Both the position numbers and the translations under genes were made by a program. Positions 42,486 to 51,272 of a stretch of DNA of 64,000 bases are shown here, piece after piece (the first letter of the stretch is position 1; each line of letters starts with the position of its first letter). The notes beneath the pieces are model-generated. The model did not search any database. It was not told the origin of the DNA and saw only the letters and a program-made list of their open reading frames with translations. This stretch comes from MPNO01 sp965200535 (lineage in GTDB: Bacteria; Pseudomonadota; Alphaproteobacteria; MPNO01), in contig CBDAUF010000002.1 of NCBI GenBank assembly GCA_965200535.1, positions 1,178,001 through 1,242,000 of the forward strand, in the 5' to 3' direction.

Positions 42486-43287
42486 CGACTCCGATTCCAG
42501 GGCCAGAAGCGTCGACGCGGAGCTTGGCGCAGGGTTTCAGCGCGCGTTTTGGCCTCATCGGCAAGGACGCGGAGCGCTTCGCCCGCGCGCCTGTCAGGTC
42601 GGTCAGGAGATCGCGGGCGCGGCGGCGCATTTCCTTGGCGTCCGGATAGGGGCCGTAGTGCGAGAGCCGCGGAGTGTGCTGCAGCAGATCGGAGAAAACG
42701 ACGAAGTGGACCTTGAAACGCTCGTTCCCGCGTTTGCCCGGCACATGACGCGCGGCAAGAACTGCGATCGTTTCGAGCAGCGGCGAGGTCGACTGCGGCT
42801 AGCTTTCCCTTGCCGGGAAGGCATTAGCGAGAGCATCCTCGAAATGCTCCCAGTCCCTTTCATGATAGCGCCAACCCCGATGAATGTCGTCGCGCCAGCT
42901 ACGTTCCTTCGGATTTATGAGCGGGCGACAGATCTCGATCAGTTGCTTCGGCGCGTCCGGATCCTCCGTCAGCTCGTAGACCGCGAGGAGTTCTCCCGCA
43001 GCGATCCCCATTCTGCCCGGGTGGTCCGATGTGATCTGGTTGGCCAGTCGCTCCAGTTCGGCACGATGCTTCGGGGTGAGAGGATCGCTGGTATCGAGGA
43101 GCAGCACAGTGGCTACGGAGGGACCGGTGTCTTTGGGGCAGAGGCGGTCGTCGGTTTCCGGGACGCGAGTACCGATTTGGTAGAACGCGGCCACGCCGAC
43201 GAGGAGGAGTGCCCCCACCGCCAGCGGGAGCAACATCGACAGCCGGTGCGCTTTTGCCTCAGCTCTGCGGCGGGCTTCCCGTCTCAT
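42482..43287 (-). pseudogene. Membrane-anchored VWA-like protein, gene 2 of the module, interrupted
   Basis: ATG 43287 overlaps the gene 1 stop as ATGA. The first part (162 residues) has a transmembrane helix (about 17-38) and a von Willebrand A-like start, ATVLLLDTSDPLTPKH, whose Asp-x-Ser pattern recalls a metal site. An amber codon (42799-42801) follows NAFPARES, but the same frame continues with about 70 plausible residues, including HFVVFSDLLQH, the second VWA-like strand. Near 42590 the coding frame appears to shift, and a different frame ends at TGA 42482-42484, coupled to gene 3. So the gene has two lesions or needs recoding. Confidence 0.65.
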
Positions 43288-44729
43288 GCGGCGTCTTCCG
43301 CGTAGTCATCGACGACGCGGTCGAGCATCTGGTAGCGCGGCCGGAGTTCAGCGTAGGTCTCTTCAACTCGATCGAACCCTGCCTTTGCCTTTTCCGGGAT
43401 ATCGCCCCATTCGGGGGGATCCGGGAGGGGGACTTCCGGAGGTTGAAGAACATCCTCGTCGATCGTCGGCTCGAGGTTGAAGAAGGAGGGGGGCGGGGTC
43501 GTACGTGCCCCGAGGTTAGCGTCGCGGTAGGCTGCGAGAAGGTAAGCGAGGTCCTTATTGTATTGCCGCAGGTTCACCGCGTAGTCATCAACGATCATAC
43601 GCAATCTGTCGCGCGTGCTTTCCCACCCGGCCCTGTCTATTTCCCAGCGGCTCTTGATCTCCTCGATTGCCACGTTCGCCTCATTACGCGTGGTTTCCAA
43701 ATCTTCGAGGGCGTCGTTCAGGTCGTCCTGATAGCGTCCGCGCAGGGCTTCGGCCTTACGGTGTCTCGGGCCGTAGCCGGGAAAGGTGTCGTCGGCGGTG
43801 TACGCCTTGTACGCCGTCCATACGAATACGACGATCCCGACGAGAGCCAGCCCGGCGGACTGGAGGCTTTCCCAAGGCAGGGGACGTTCGATCATGGTTC
43901 GATAGGCGGTGGCGAACGCTTCGTCCGGGGCTTCGAGTGCGCCTGCCTTCTCTGCCATCACGTATACATCCCGTACGTGGCCGGCCATATCGTTCCAGAC
44001 CAGCGCGACCGCAGCAGAGACCCCGCCTTGCGCGTAGGCGAACAGTTTCGTGAATCCCCAACCGTAGTGAGTTGAGCGCCATGCTCGCCCGGCCCAGATT
44101 CCAAGCACGATGTTCACGAAAGTGAGCACCACAGCGACCATCCATCCTTCGATCACACCGCCGCGCGAGACGCTTCCCAGAAGATTGGCGCCCACAAAGG
44201 TCTCGACGATTGCGGCAACCGGGATCCACAACCAGTGCGCGAATTGGCTGCTCGGATAGTGAGCCACTCGCGAGAGCCGGTGCCGCTGGCGGAAGTTCTT
44301 CAGGTCGCGGGCGGCTTCTTCATATTCCGCTCGCTGCTTGTCGAGATCGCTGATGCTTTGATCGGCTTTAGCATGGAGGTCTTGGCACCATCGCGTGACG
44401 CGGGCGTCCAAATCGATATCAGGGTTCTGCTCGGCCCAGAAACTGCGGGAATCATGGAGATCGGAGAGCTCGTCGCCAATGTACTTGCTGACCGCCTCCT
44501 TGCAGTCGAGAGCTCGCTTGCGGACCCAGTTGTCGATCTTTTGGTACATCGCATCGGGCAGTGATTCTTCAGACCCCGGTTGGTTCCGTTTGCCTCGTTG
44601 ACTGCCTGCCTCTCGGATCCGGTGGTCCGTTAGCCAAGCATCGCCGTCGAGACGGATATATTCGCGCTTGGTCCGGTCGAACCCGGGAATGTCTTCCCAC
44701 TTGGAGCGAGTGGTGGCGGTTCTCATCAT
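43284..44729 (-). CDS. Four-helix coiled-coil membrane protein, gene 1 of an uncharacterised membrane module
   Basis: 481 residues from ATG 44729 (a second ATG follows), with GAGG upstream. Layout: soluble N-terminus (1-165) with a helical, charged segment; hydrophobic helices near 166-190 (WLWIPVAAIVETFVGANLL), 198-218 (VAVVLTFVNIVLGIWAG), 231-250 and 297-318 (ALVGIVVFVWTAYKAY); then a long coiled coil (about 330-420) and an acidic Pro-rich tail. A Glu sits inside the first helix. I do not recognise a named family. The overlap with gene 2 and the anchors in genes 2 and 3 suggest one membrane complex. Confidence 0.72.
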   Translation of the reverse strand: MMRTATTRSKWEDIPGFDRTKREYIRLDGDAWLTDHRIREAGSQRGKRNQPGSEESLPDAMYQKIDNWVRKRALDCKEAVSKYIGDELSDLHDSRSFWAEQNPDIDLDARVTRWCQDLHAKADQSISDLDKQRAEYEEAARDLKNFRQRHRLSRVAHYPSSQFAHWLWIPVAAIVETFVGANLLGSVSRGGVIEGWMVAVVLTFVNIVLGIWAGRAWRSTHYGWGFTKLFAYAQGGVSAAVALVWNDMAGHVRDVYVMAEKAGALEAPDEAFATAYRTMIERPLPWESLQSAGLALVGIVVFVWTAYKAYTADDTFPGYGPRHRKAEALRGRYQDDLNDALEDLETTRNEANVAIEEIKSRWEIDRAGWESTRDRLRMIVDDYAVNLRQYNKDLAYLLAAYRDANLGARTTPPPSFFNLEPTIDEDVLQPPEVPLPDPPEWGDIPEKAKAGFDRVEETYAELRPRYQMLDRVVDDYAEDAA

Positions 44730-44884
44730 TTGAGCCTCTGGTCTCTCTCACGCGTCGCAGCCGTTCAGTTCGTGCATTCCGAATGGCGGCGCTTCATTCC
44801 AGGCAATCGAGTTTACTCATCTATTTCCCTCCGTGGGCGGTACCCCATTACCTGCATCCACCGCAGGCTTGTCGGGGTTCGGCG

Positions 44885-45290
44885 GCGCTCAGCTAGAACC
44901 TGACCGGCGGGCCGCGGGCCTCGGCGGCGACGCGGACCTTGGTGGTCGTTCCGTCGCGAGATCGGCCGATGGCGCGATCCGGACCGCCATATTGCCCCCG
45001 CCGCGTGAGGGTGGCGTATGATCGAGATGTCAATGAGACGAAGCGCATCCGGCTCCTGTGTGCTCAATGCCTCGAATACGCGCAACCACACGCGTTGTTT
45101 GGCCCAACGGTTGTAGTGCTTGTAGACAGTGGTGTAGGGTCTGCAGCGCTCGGGCAGGTCGCGCCGCGGTGCGCCGGTGCCCAGAATCCAGAAGGTCCCG
45201 CACTCGGCACCCGACGATCATCGACCCGCGGCACCGCCCCCTTCTGAGGCTTGTTCGGCGGCCGCGCGGGCTGCGTGCCGTGTGATTTCG
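44885..45290 (-). mobile_element. Decayed IS5-family transposase fragment
   Basis: Read on the minus strand, three frames carry IS5-type transposase pieces in the right order: NKPQKGAVPRVDDRRV (about 45190-45265), then TFWILGTGAPRRDLPER through WLRVFEALS and LIDISIIRHPHAAGA (about 44990-45220), then GRSRDGTTTKVRVAAEA and PPVRF (about 44890-44960). At least two frameshifts separate them, so it is inactive. No terminal inverted repeats were found. It lies between the module at 41661-44729 and the LLM gene at 45304. The rest of 44730-45303 shows no other gene. Confidence 0.75.
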
Positions 45291-45303
45291 GAGCGGTGAT
45301 GCC

Positions 45304-46326
45304 ATGAAGTTCGGGGTGTTCGATCATGTCGACAGATCCCGCCTTGCCCTGGCCGATCTGTTCGACAGGCGGCTGGAGTATGTCGCCGCCCTCGAGGATG
45401 CGGGTTTCTTCTGCTACCACGTGGCCGAACACCACGCGACGCCGCTGAACATGGTGCCGGTGCCGGGCGTCTATCTCGGCGCCGTCGCCAGGGCCACCGC
45501 GGCCATGCGGCTGGGGCCTCTCTGCTACCTGCTTCCCCTGTACTCGCCGCTCCGCCTGATCGAGGAAATCGCGATGCTCGATCACCTGTCGCGCGGCCGC
45601 TTCGATGTCGGCGTCGGCCGCGGCGTGTCGCCTTTCGAACTCAATTTTCACAAGGTCGATCCGGGGAACTCGCAGGCGATTTTCCTGGATGCCCTGGATG
45701 CGGTCGTCCACGGGCTGACCCACGACGAACTGAACCACGACGGTCCCTATTTCAGCTACAGGGGCGTGCCGATGGAGCTCCGCCCGCTGCAGCGGCCGCA
45801 CCCGCCGATCTGGTATCCGACCTCCAACCCGGCGAGCGCGGCCGCGGTCGGCCGGGCGGGGTACAATTTCGTGACGCTGGGCGCCATGGATGCGGCCAGG
45901 GCGTGCATCGATGCGTTCGCGGACGCCTATTCCCGGCCGTTCGGGCCGGCGCTCGATTTTCCCGGCGGCGCGGCCATCGGCGTCTCGCGGCACGTGGTGG
46001 TGGGCGGCACCATGGAGGAGGCGATGCGCACCGCGCGCCCGGCCTACGAGACCTGGCACGCAAGCCTGACCAAACTGTTTCGCGACCACGGCGCGGCGGG
46101 GCCGACTTTTGCGCGCGGCACTCTCGAAACCCTCGACGAGGCGATCGCGGCGGGAACCGACATCGTCGGGGATCCCGATACGGTGGGCGCGGAAATCGAA
46201 CGCCAGGTCGAGGCGCTCGGGGTCAACTACATGATCTGCCAGTTCTATTTCGGCGACATGGAACACGGCGATGCGATGCGCTCGGTCGACCTCTTCAGGA
46301 CCGGGGTGATGCCCCGCATCGGCTAG
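45304..46326 (+). CDS. Luciferase-like (LLM) flavin-dependent monooxygenase (copy 3)
   Basis: 340 residues. An LLM TIM barrel with MKFGVFDHVDRS, YHVAEHHATP (E-H-H motif), MRLGPLCYLLPLYSPLRLIEEIAMLD and LSRGRFDVGVGRG. The C-terminal half has VVGGTMEEAMRTARPAYETWH and the family's usual IVGDPDTVGAEIERQ. It is closer to copy 2 than to copy 1 by motif. Chemistry is FMN- or F420-linked; the substrate is unknown. It stands alone between the IS remnant and the tRNA gene. The sequence 46327-46469 holds nothing else obvious. Confidence 0.86.
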   Translation: MKFGVFDHVDRSRLALADLFDRRLEYVAALEDAGFFCYHVAEHHATPLNMVPVPGVYLGAVARATAAMRLGPLCYLLPLYSPLRLIEEIAMLDHLSRGRFDVGVGRGVSPFELNFHKVDPGNSQAIFLDALDAVVHGLTHDELNHDGPYFSYRGVPMELRPLQRPHPPIWYPTSNPASAAAVGRAGYNFVTLGAMDAARACIDAFADAYSRPFGPALDFPGGAAIGVSRHVVVGGTMEEAMRTARPAYETWHASLTKLFRDHGAAGPTFARGTLETLDEAIAAGTDIVGDPDTVGAEIERQVEALGVNYMICQFYFGDMEHGDAMRSVDLFRTGVMPRIG

Positions 46327-46469
46327 GCGGCGGAAGCCCGTCCGGCGCGGCCCGGGCCGGTTCGCGGCCGCCTCGCCGCGGGCTGCCGCGCCGCTCTTCC
46401 GTGCATCGGCTTCCGGAACGGCCCTCCGGGCGCCGCGGCATCGGCCCCAGGCGATGCGCCGGGCGGATG

Positions 46470-46556
46470 TGGTACGGGTGGCCGGACTCGAACCGGCAAG
46501 TCCTTGCGGACAGCGGCTTTTGAGGCCGCCGCGTCTACCAATTCCGCCACACCCGC
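46470..46556 (-). tRNA. tRNA-Leu (CAA)
   Basis: 87 bases on the minus strand including an encoded CCA (46470-46472). The acceptor arm GCGGGTG pairs with CACCCGT, giving a terminal G-U pair. The anticodon stem GCGGC/GCCGC encloses the loop CTCAAAA, so the anticodon is CAA. A long variable arm (TGTCCGCAAGGACTT) is typical of leucine tRNAs, and the T arm reads GCCGG-TTCGAGT-CCGGC. Confidence 0.93.
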
Positions 46557-46668
46557 GCGTCCGGACGGCAATCTGCCGCAATTTGCCGCCCGCGGCAACG
46601 ATCGGTCTCTGCGAATCTGCCGGCGCTCCCGGGCGGCTATAGTCGCCGCGCCGGGGGAGGGCGGCGGC

Positions 46669-47250
46669 GTGCTGAAAGGCCTCTACGAGCGGACGATGCG
46701 GCTGGCCGAGAGCCGTCATGCGGTCTGGGCGCTGGCTGGCGTTGCCTTCGCGGAAGCCTCCTTCTTCCCGATCCCGCCCGACATCCTGCTGATTCCGATG
46801 GTGCTGGCCGCGCGCGGACGGGCGTGGCGCTACGCCGCGGTCTGCACAGCCGCATCGGTTGCCGGCGGCATGTTCGGCTACGCCATCGGCCATTTCCTGT
46901 TCGAGGCGGTGGGCCGGCCGCTCCTCTCCTTCTACGGTTACGGCGAGACCTTCGCCGCGTTCGGCGCCCGCTACAACGAATGGGGAAGCTGGATCGTCTT
47001 CACCGCCGGGATCACCCCCTTTCCCTACAAGGTCATCGCCATCGCCAGCGGGACCACCGGCCTCGACCCCGCCGCCTTCCTCGCGGCCTCGGCGGCGGCG
47101 CGCGGGCTGCGCTTCCTCGCGGTGGCCGCGCTGCTCTACTGGCTCGGGCCGCCGGTCCGCGCCTTTATCGAACGCAGGCTGGGGCTTCTCGCCGCGGCCT
47201 TCATTGTTCTCTTGCTCGGCGGCTTTCTCCTTGCCAGTTTCGCGGCGTGA
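46669..47250 (+). CDS. YqaA/DedA-like (VTT-domain) membrane protein
   Basis: 193 residues from GTG 46669, with GGGGGAGG nine bases upstream; longer upstream starts would run through the tRNA locus. It has the conserved SNARE-associated/VTT segments: EASFFPIPPDILLIPMVLA, the reentrant-like GGMFGYAIGHFLFE, TPFPYKVIAIASG and a last helix LAAAFIVLLLGGFLLASF. Relatives are phospholipid scramblase or undecaprenyl-phosphate carrier-like proteins in the inner membrane. The stop overlaps the dsbB start as GTGA. Confidence 0.85.
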   Translation: MLKGLYERTMRLAESRHAVWALAGVAFAEASFFPIPPDILLIPMVLAARGRAWRYAAVCTAASVAGGMFGYAIGHFLFEAVGRPLLSFYGYGETFAAFGARYNEWGSWIVFTAGITPFPYKVIAIASGTTGLDPAAFLAASAAARGLRFLAVAALLYWLGPPVRAFIERRLGLLAAAFIVLLLGGFLLASFAA

Positions 47251-47741
47251 CCATCGATCGACGCACTGCGCCCGGGCTCGTCCTTGCCGCGAGCGCGGCA
47301 ATCCTCGCGGCGGCGCTCGCCTCGCAATATCTGGGCGGGCTGGCGCCCTGCGACCTCTGCATCTACCAGCGCTGGCCCTATGCGGCGGCGATCGCGCTCT
47401 CGCTGGCGGTGCTGGCGTTCCCCGTGCGCCCCGCCGTCCGGCTCGCCGCCGTCGGGCTGTGCGGGCTCGCATTCGCCGTCGGCGGCGGGATCGCCTTCTA
47501 CCATCTCGGGGTGGAGCAGGGGTGGTTCGCCGGCCCCGCGGGATGTTCGGCCGCCGCCATCGACGCGCAGTCCCTCGAGGCCCTCCGGCGCCAGCTCGAA
47601 GCGACTCCATTGGTCCGCTGCGACGAGGTACAATGGTCCCTGATGGGCATTTCGCTTGCCGGCTTCAACCTGATCGCGTCGGCTGCACTGACGGCGGTTT
47701 GCGTCTTCTCCGTCGCGCAGTCTCGGAGACACCTGCCGTGA
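47247..47741 (+). CDS. dsbB: Disulfide bond formation protein DsbB
   Basis: 164 residues from GTG 47247. Four helices and two redox cysteine pairs: C-D-L-C followed by I-Y-Q-R-W-P (residues 35-38) and a second pair in PAGCSAAA and VRCDEVQW (about 98 and 124). DsbB reoxidises DsbA in the periplasm and passes electrons to ubiquinone. The second pair is joined by a loop of ordinary length. It is translationally coupled to yqaA upstream and to coq7 downstream, a quinone link that fits DsbB's need for ubiquinone. Confidence 0.92.
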   Translation: MTIDRRTAPGLVLAASAAILAAALASQYLGGLAPCDLCIYQRWPYAAAIALSLAVLAFPVRPAVRLAAVGLCGLAFAVGGGIAFYHLGVEQGWFAGPAGCSAAAIDAQSLEALRRQLEATPLVRCDEVQWSLMGISLAGFNLIASAALTAVCVFSVAQSRRHLP

Positions 47742-48307
47742 CCGATGAAAAAGTCGACCGCCCGACCGCCCCGGACAGGATGCCCGGCGACCCCGGCCGC
47801 GAAGAGACCCTGGCCCGCATGATCCGCGTCGATCAGGCGGGGGAGTACGGCGCGGTGCGCATTTACGCCGGCCAGCGCGCGTTTCTCCGACGCAGCCCGG
47901 CGCGCGATGCGGTCGAGGCGATGGCCGCCAAGGAGGCCGAGCATCTCGAGACCTTCAACGCGCTGGTTGCCGAGCGCGGCGTCCGGCCGACCGCGTTGAT
48001 GCCGGTCTGGCACGTGGCCGGCTATCTGGTCGGCGCGGCGACCGGGTTGATGGGCGCGCGCACGGCGATGGCCTGCACCGAAGCGGTCGAGGAGGTGATC
48101 GACCGCCACTACGCGGACCAGTCGGCGGCACTGGGCGACGACGAGGCGGCGCTGCGCGCCACCATCGACACCTTCCGCGCCGACGAGATCGAGCATCGCG
48201 TCATCGCCGTCGAACACGACGCGCGCGAGGCCCCCGGCTACCGTGTGCTCACCGGCGCGGTCAAGGCGGGCTCCCGGCTCGCGATCTGGCTGTCGACCAG
48301 GATCTGA
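47738..48307 (+). CDS. coq7: Demethoxyubiquinone hydroxylase (COQ7 family)
   Basis: 189 residues from GTG 47738, overlapping the dsbB stop. A ferritin-like diiron carboxylate protein: two E-x-x-H motifs, EAEHLE (about residue 67) and EIEHRV (about 149), plus Glu residues in IRVDQAGEYGA and TEAVEEVIDRHY. It adds the C6 hydroxyl in ubiquinone biosynthesis, at the inner face of the cytoplasmic membrane. COQ7 rather than UbiF is typical of alphaproteobacteria, which supports the taxonomic guess. It converges on the quinone reductase-like gene. Confidence 0.92.
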   Translation: MTDEKVDRPTAPDRMPGDPGREETLARMIRVDQAGEYGAVRIYAGQRAFLRRSPARDAVEAMAAKEAEHLETFNALVAERGVRPTALMPVWHVAGYLVGAATGLMGARTAMACTEAVEEVIDRHYADQSAALGDDEAALRATIDTFRADEIEHRVIAVEHDAREAPGYRVLTGAVKAGSRLAIWLSTRI

Positions 48308-48328
48308 CGGCGGCGCGCCCGCGCCGGC

Positions 48329-48913
48329 TTAGAAGGCCGCCATCGCGCGGTCGATGCGCGCCATGAACCGTTCGATGCGCCCGGCCGATGGCCTGTGCAG
48401 CCCGTAGAGCGGCAGGTAGCGGACCCGCGCCCGTCTCGCGAGGAACCACGGCATGTAGCGGGTGAACATCCGCCGCGGCGGGTCGCCGAACCGCCAGAGG
48501 ATCAGCCGGCCGCGGCCGTAGGTGACGATGGCCGCCAGCGAGCGGATATGCCGCAGGTTGGGGTGCAGCCGCCCCTCTGCGTCCTGGCGGAACGACACCC
48601 CCGGCACCATGACGCGGTCGAAGAAACCCTTGAGAATCGCCGGCGGGCCGAGCGTCCAGGTCGGGAATACGAACACCAGGCCGTCCGCCGCAAACAGCCG
48701 TTCGACATAGCCCGCGGTGCGCATCCGGTTCGCCGCCTCGTCGAAATAGGCGGCGCGTTCGCCGGCCGTCAGGACCGGGTCGAACCCCTCGGCGTAGAGG
48801 TCGCAGAGATCGACCGTGTGCCCGGCGCGCTCGAGCGCGGCAACGGCCCGGTCGCGGACCGCGGCATTCAGGCTGTCCGCCCGGGGATGCGCGAAGACGA
48901 GAAAGACGTTCAC
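48329..48913 (-). CDS. Flavodoxin-like NAD(P)H-dependent oxidoreductase (quinone reductase-type)
   Basis: 194 residues from GTG 48913, overlapping the stop of the molybdoenzyme gene as GTGA. Flavodoxin_2 fold: MNVFLVFAHPRADSLNAAV (FMN/FAD phosphate site), VFVFPTWTLGPPAILKGFFDRV (flavin ring contact) and VTYGRGR. Homologues (MdaB, KefF, NQO1-like) reduce quinones by two electrons using NAD(P)H. As the last gene of the amidohydrolase-P450-BisC operon it could supply reducing power or protect against quinone products (inference). Confidence 0.85.
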   Translation of the reverse strand: MNVFLVFAHPRADSLNAAVRDRAVAALERAGHTVDLCDLYAEGFDPVLTAGERAAYFDEAANRMRTAGYVERLFAADGLVFVFPTWTLGPPAILKGFFDRVMVPGVSFRQDAEGRLHPNLRHIRSLAAIVTYGRGRLILWRFGDPPRRMFTRYMPWFLARRARVRYLPLYGLHRPSAGRIERFMARIDRAMAAF

Positions 48914-51246
48914 GTCCGGGCCGAACCGGGCTCCGCCGGGACGAAGGCGGGCGGCGAGAAGGCGGTGATCTCGGGCGCCGGGCCCTCGAAGCGCTCGACC
49001 TCGACCAACGCCGTCTGCGCCGCGCAGCATTGGGTGAGGGTCGAGGTCGGCTTGTCGATGGTCAGCACGTTGGGGTTGCCGTGCTTGTCGAGGCTGCCGG
49101 GCGCCGCCGGGTCGACCGGATCGAACCAGGCGCCGGTCGCAAGCTCGATCACGCCCGGGCGGACCGCATCGGTGACGACGGCGCCGGCGAGGCAGGCGCC
49201 GCGGTCGTTGAACACGCGCACCACGTCGCCGTCGGCGATGCGCCGCGCCGCCGCATCCTCCGGGTTCATCCGCATCGCCTCGCGCCCGGCGATCTTGGCG
49301 CCCCGGCTGACCGACCCGCAGTCGAGCTGGCTGTGGAGCCGCGCGCGCGGCTGGTTCGACACCATATGGAGCGGGAAGCGCGCCGCCCCGCTGCCGCCGA
49401 GCCACTCGACCGGCTCCATCCACGCGGGATGGCCCGGAACGTCGTCGTAGCCGAACCCGGCGATGGTCTCCGAATAGATCTCGATCCGGCCCGACGGGGT
49501 CCTGAGCGGCGCGCCCTCCGGGTCCGCGCGGAAATCGGCGAAGGGAATCGGCGGGCTGGCGGGCTGCGGAAGCTCGAAATGGCCGGCCTCCCAGAAGGCG
49601 TCGAAACCGGGCATCTCGATCCCGTCCCTGGCCACCCGCTGGCGGTACACGTCGTAGAGGTGGCGCAGCCATTCCATCTCGGTCCGCCCCTCGGTGAACG
49701 CTTCGGCGAAGCCGAGCCGTTCGGCGAGGGCGCCGTAGATGCGGTATTCGCTGCGCGCCTCGGCCACCGGGTCGATCGCCTGCTGGCTGGCGAAGACGAA
49801 GCGGTCGAAATTGGACGCCGCGATATCGTTGCGTTCCAGCGTCGTGGTGCAGGGCAGCACGATGTCCGCGCGCTTCGCCGCCGGGGTCCACCACGGCTCG
49901 TGAATGATGACGGTTTCCGGCTTCGCCCAGGCGCGCAGCAGCTTGTTGAGATCCTGCTGCTTGTGGAACGGGTTGCCGCCGCACCAGTAGACCAGCCGGA
50001 TGTCGGGATAGCGGCGGTCCTCGCCGTTGAAGCTGTAGGGCGCGCCGGGGTTGAGCAGCATGTCGGCCAGCCGGGCGACCGGTATCCAGCGGTCCACCCC
50101 GTTCTTGCCCACCGGGATCTTGGGCGGCGCGAACTGGCGGGTCGCCGCGCCGATCCCGTGCATCGCGCCGTAGCCGAAGCCGATGCCGCCGCCGGGCAAG
50201 CCGATCTGCCCCAGCATCGCGGCGAGCGCGATGGCCATCCAGTAGGGCTGCTCGCCGCGGTCCGCGCGCTGGACCGACCAGCTGACGGCGATCAGGGTGC
50301 GGTGCGAGGCCATGCGGCGGGCGAGGGCGCGGATGGTCTCCGCCGGCATTTGCGAGATCGCCGCGGCCCAGTCCGCATCCTTCGCCGTCCCGTCGGCCTC
50401 GCCCGTCAGGTAGGCCGCGAACCTGTCGAACCCGGTGCAGAAGCGGGCGAGAAAGTCCCTGTCGTGCAGCCCCTCGGCGAGCAGCGTATGCGCCAGGCCC
50501 AGCATCACGGCGAGGTCGGTGTTGGGCCGGATCGACTGCCATTCCGCCTCCGCCTCGCCGCCGGTGTCGTCGCGGATCGGGCCGATACAGACGAACCGCG
50601 TCCCCTTTTCGACGGCGCGGCGATGCCAGTCGGCGCTCTCGTGCGCGCCGACGCCGCCCTGGTTGACGTTGGAATTCTTCGGCGGCATGCCGCCGAAGGC
50701 GACCATCAGCTCGGTATGCTCGACGATCGTGGGCCAGGTGTTGACCGGCCCGACCACCGGGGAAAGCGAGCCCACGATGCGCGGCACGATCACGCTCGCC
50801 GCGCCGAAGCTGTAGTTGGTGACCTGATCGACGAAGCCGCCGAACAGGTTGAGAAAGCGGGAAAGCTGGCCGCGCGCGTCGTGGAAGCCGCCGGCGCTAC
50901 CCCAGCCGGAACTGCCGTAGATCGCCTCGTTGCCGTAAGTGTCCCGCACCCGCTCCAGTTCGCCCGCTACCAGGTCCAGCGCCCGGTTCCAGCCGACCTC
51001 GACGAAGGGCTCGGCGCCGCGCGCCCCGGTATCGGCGCCGGGGCCGTTCTCGAGCCACGACCTGCGCACCGCCGGCCGGGCGATGCGGCACTCGGCGTGC
51101 ACCGCATCGGGCAGCGCCTGGATGAAGGGCGCGGGGTGCGGGTCCTTGGCAAACGGGGCGACGCCGACCAGGCGGCCGTCCACCGCCTCGGCGGTAAAGG
51201 CGCCCCAGTGGCTGGCTCCGAAAGCGGTCTGCGCGCCGTCAGGCAT
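48910..51246 (-). CDS. Molybdopterin oxidoreductase of the BisC/TorA (DMSO reductase) family
   Basis: 778 residues from ATG 51246 with AGGAGAGAGG upstream. No twin-arginine signal and no N-terminal Cys cluster, so it is a cytosolic enzyme without an iron-sulphur centre, like biotin or methionine sulfoxide reductase. The likely molybdenum-ligand Ser is in GSSGWGSAGG (about residue 117). Others: VNTWPTIVEHTELMVAFGG, LPGGGIGFGYG, VYWCGGNPFHKQQD and a C-terminal KHGNPNVLTIDKPTSTLTQ, which is diagnostic for this group. It reduces S- or N-oxides. It lies between a P450 and a quinone reductase gene. Confidence 0.87.
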   Translation of the reverse strand: MPDGAQTAFGASHWGAFTAEAVDGRLVGVAPFAKDPHPAPFIQALPDAVHAECRIARPAVRRSWLENGPGADTGARGAEPFVEVGWNRALDLVAGELERVRDTYGNEAIYGSSGWGSAGGFHDARGQLSRFLNLFGGFVDQVTNYSFGAASVIVPRIVGSLSPVVGPVNTWPTIVEHTELMVAFGGMPPKNSNVNQGGVGAHESADWHRRAVEKGTRFVCIGPIRDDTGGEAEAEWQSIRPNTDLAVMLGLAHTLLAEGLHDRDFLARFCTGFDRFAAYLTGEADGTAKDADWAAAISQMPAETIRALARRMASHRTLIAVSWSVQRADRGEQPYWMAIALAAMLGQIGLPGGGIGFGYGAMHGIGAATRQFAPPKIPVGKNGVDRWIPVARLADMLLNPGAPYSFNGEDRRYPDIRLVYWCGGNPFHKQQDLNKLLRAWAKPETVIIHEPWWTPAAKRADIVLPCTTTLERNDIAASNFDRFVFASQQAIDPVAEARSEYRIYGALAERLGFAEAFTEGRTEMEWLRHLYDVYRQRVARDGIEMPGFDAFWEAGHFELPQPASPPIPFADFRADPEGAPLRTPSGRIEIYSETIAGFGYDDVPGHPAWMEPVEWLGGSGAARFPLHMVSNQPRARLHSQLDCGSVSRGAKIAGREAMRMNPEDAAARRIADGDVVRVFNDRGACLAGAVVTDAVRPGVIELATGAWFDPVDPAAPGSLDKHGNPNVLTIDKPTSTLTQCCAAQTALVEVERFEGPAPEITAFSPPAFVPAEPGSART

Positions 51247-51272
51247 GGTCCTCTCTCCTCATGGCGCCGCCC

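Noticed and set aside
45064..47610. Long antisense frame across the LLM gene, the tRNA and yqaA.
   Set aside because: Composition-driven open frame in GC-rich DNA; it crosses a tRNA gene.
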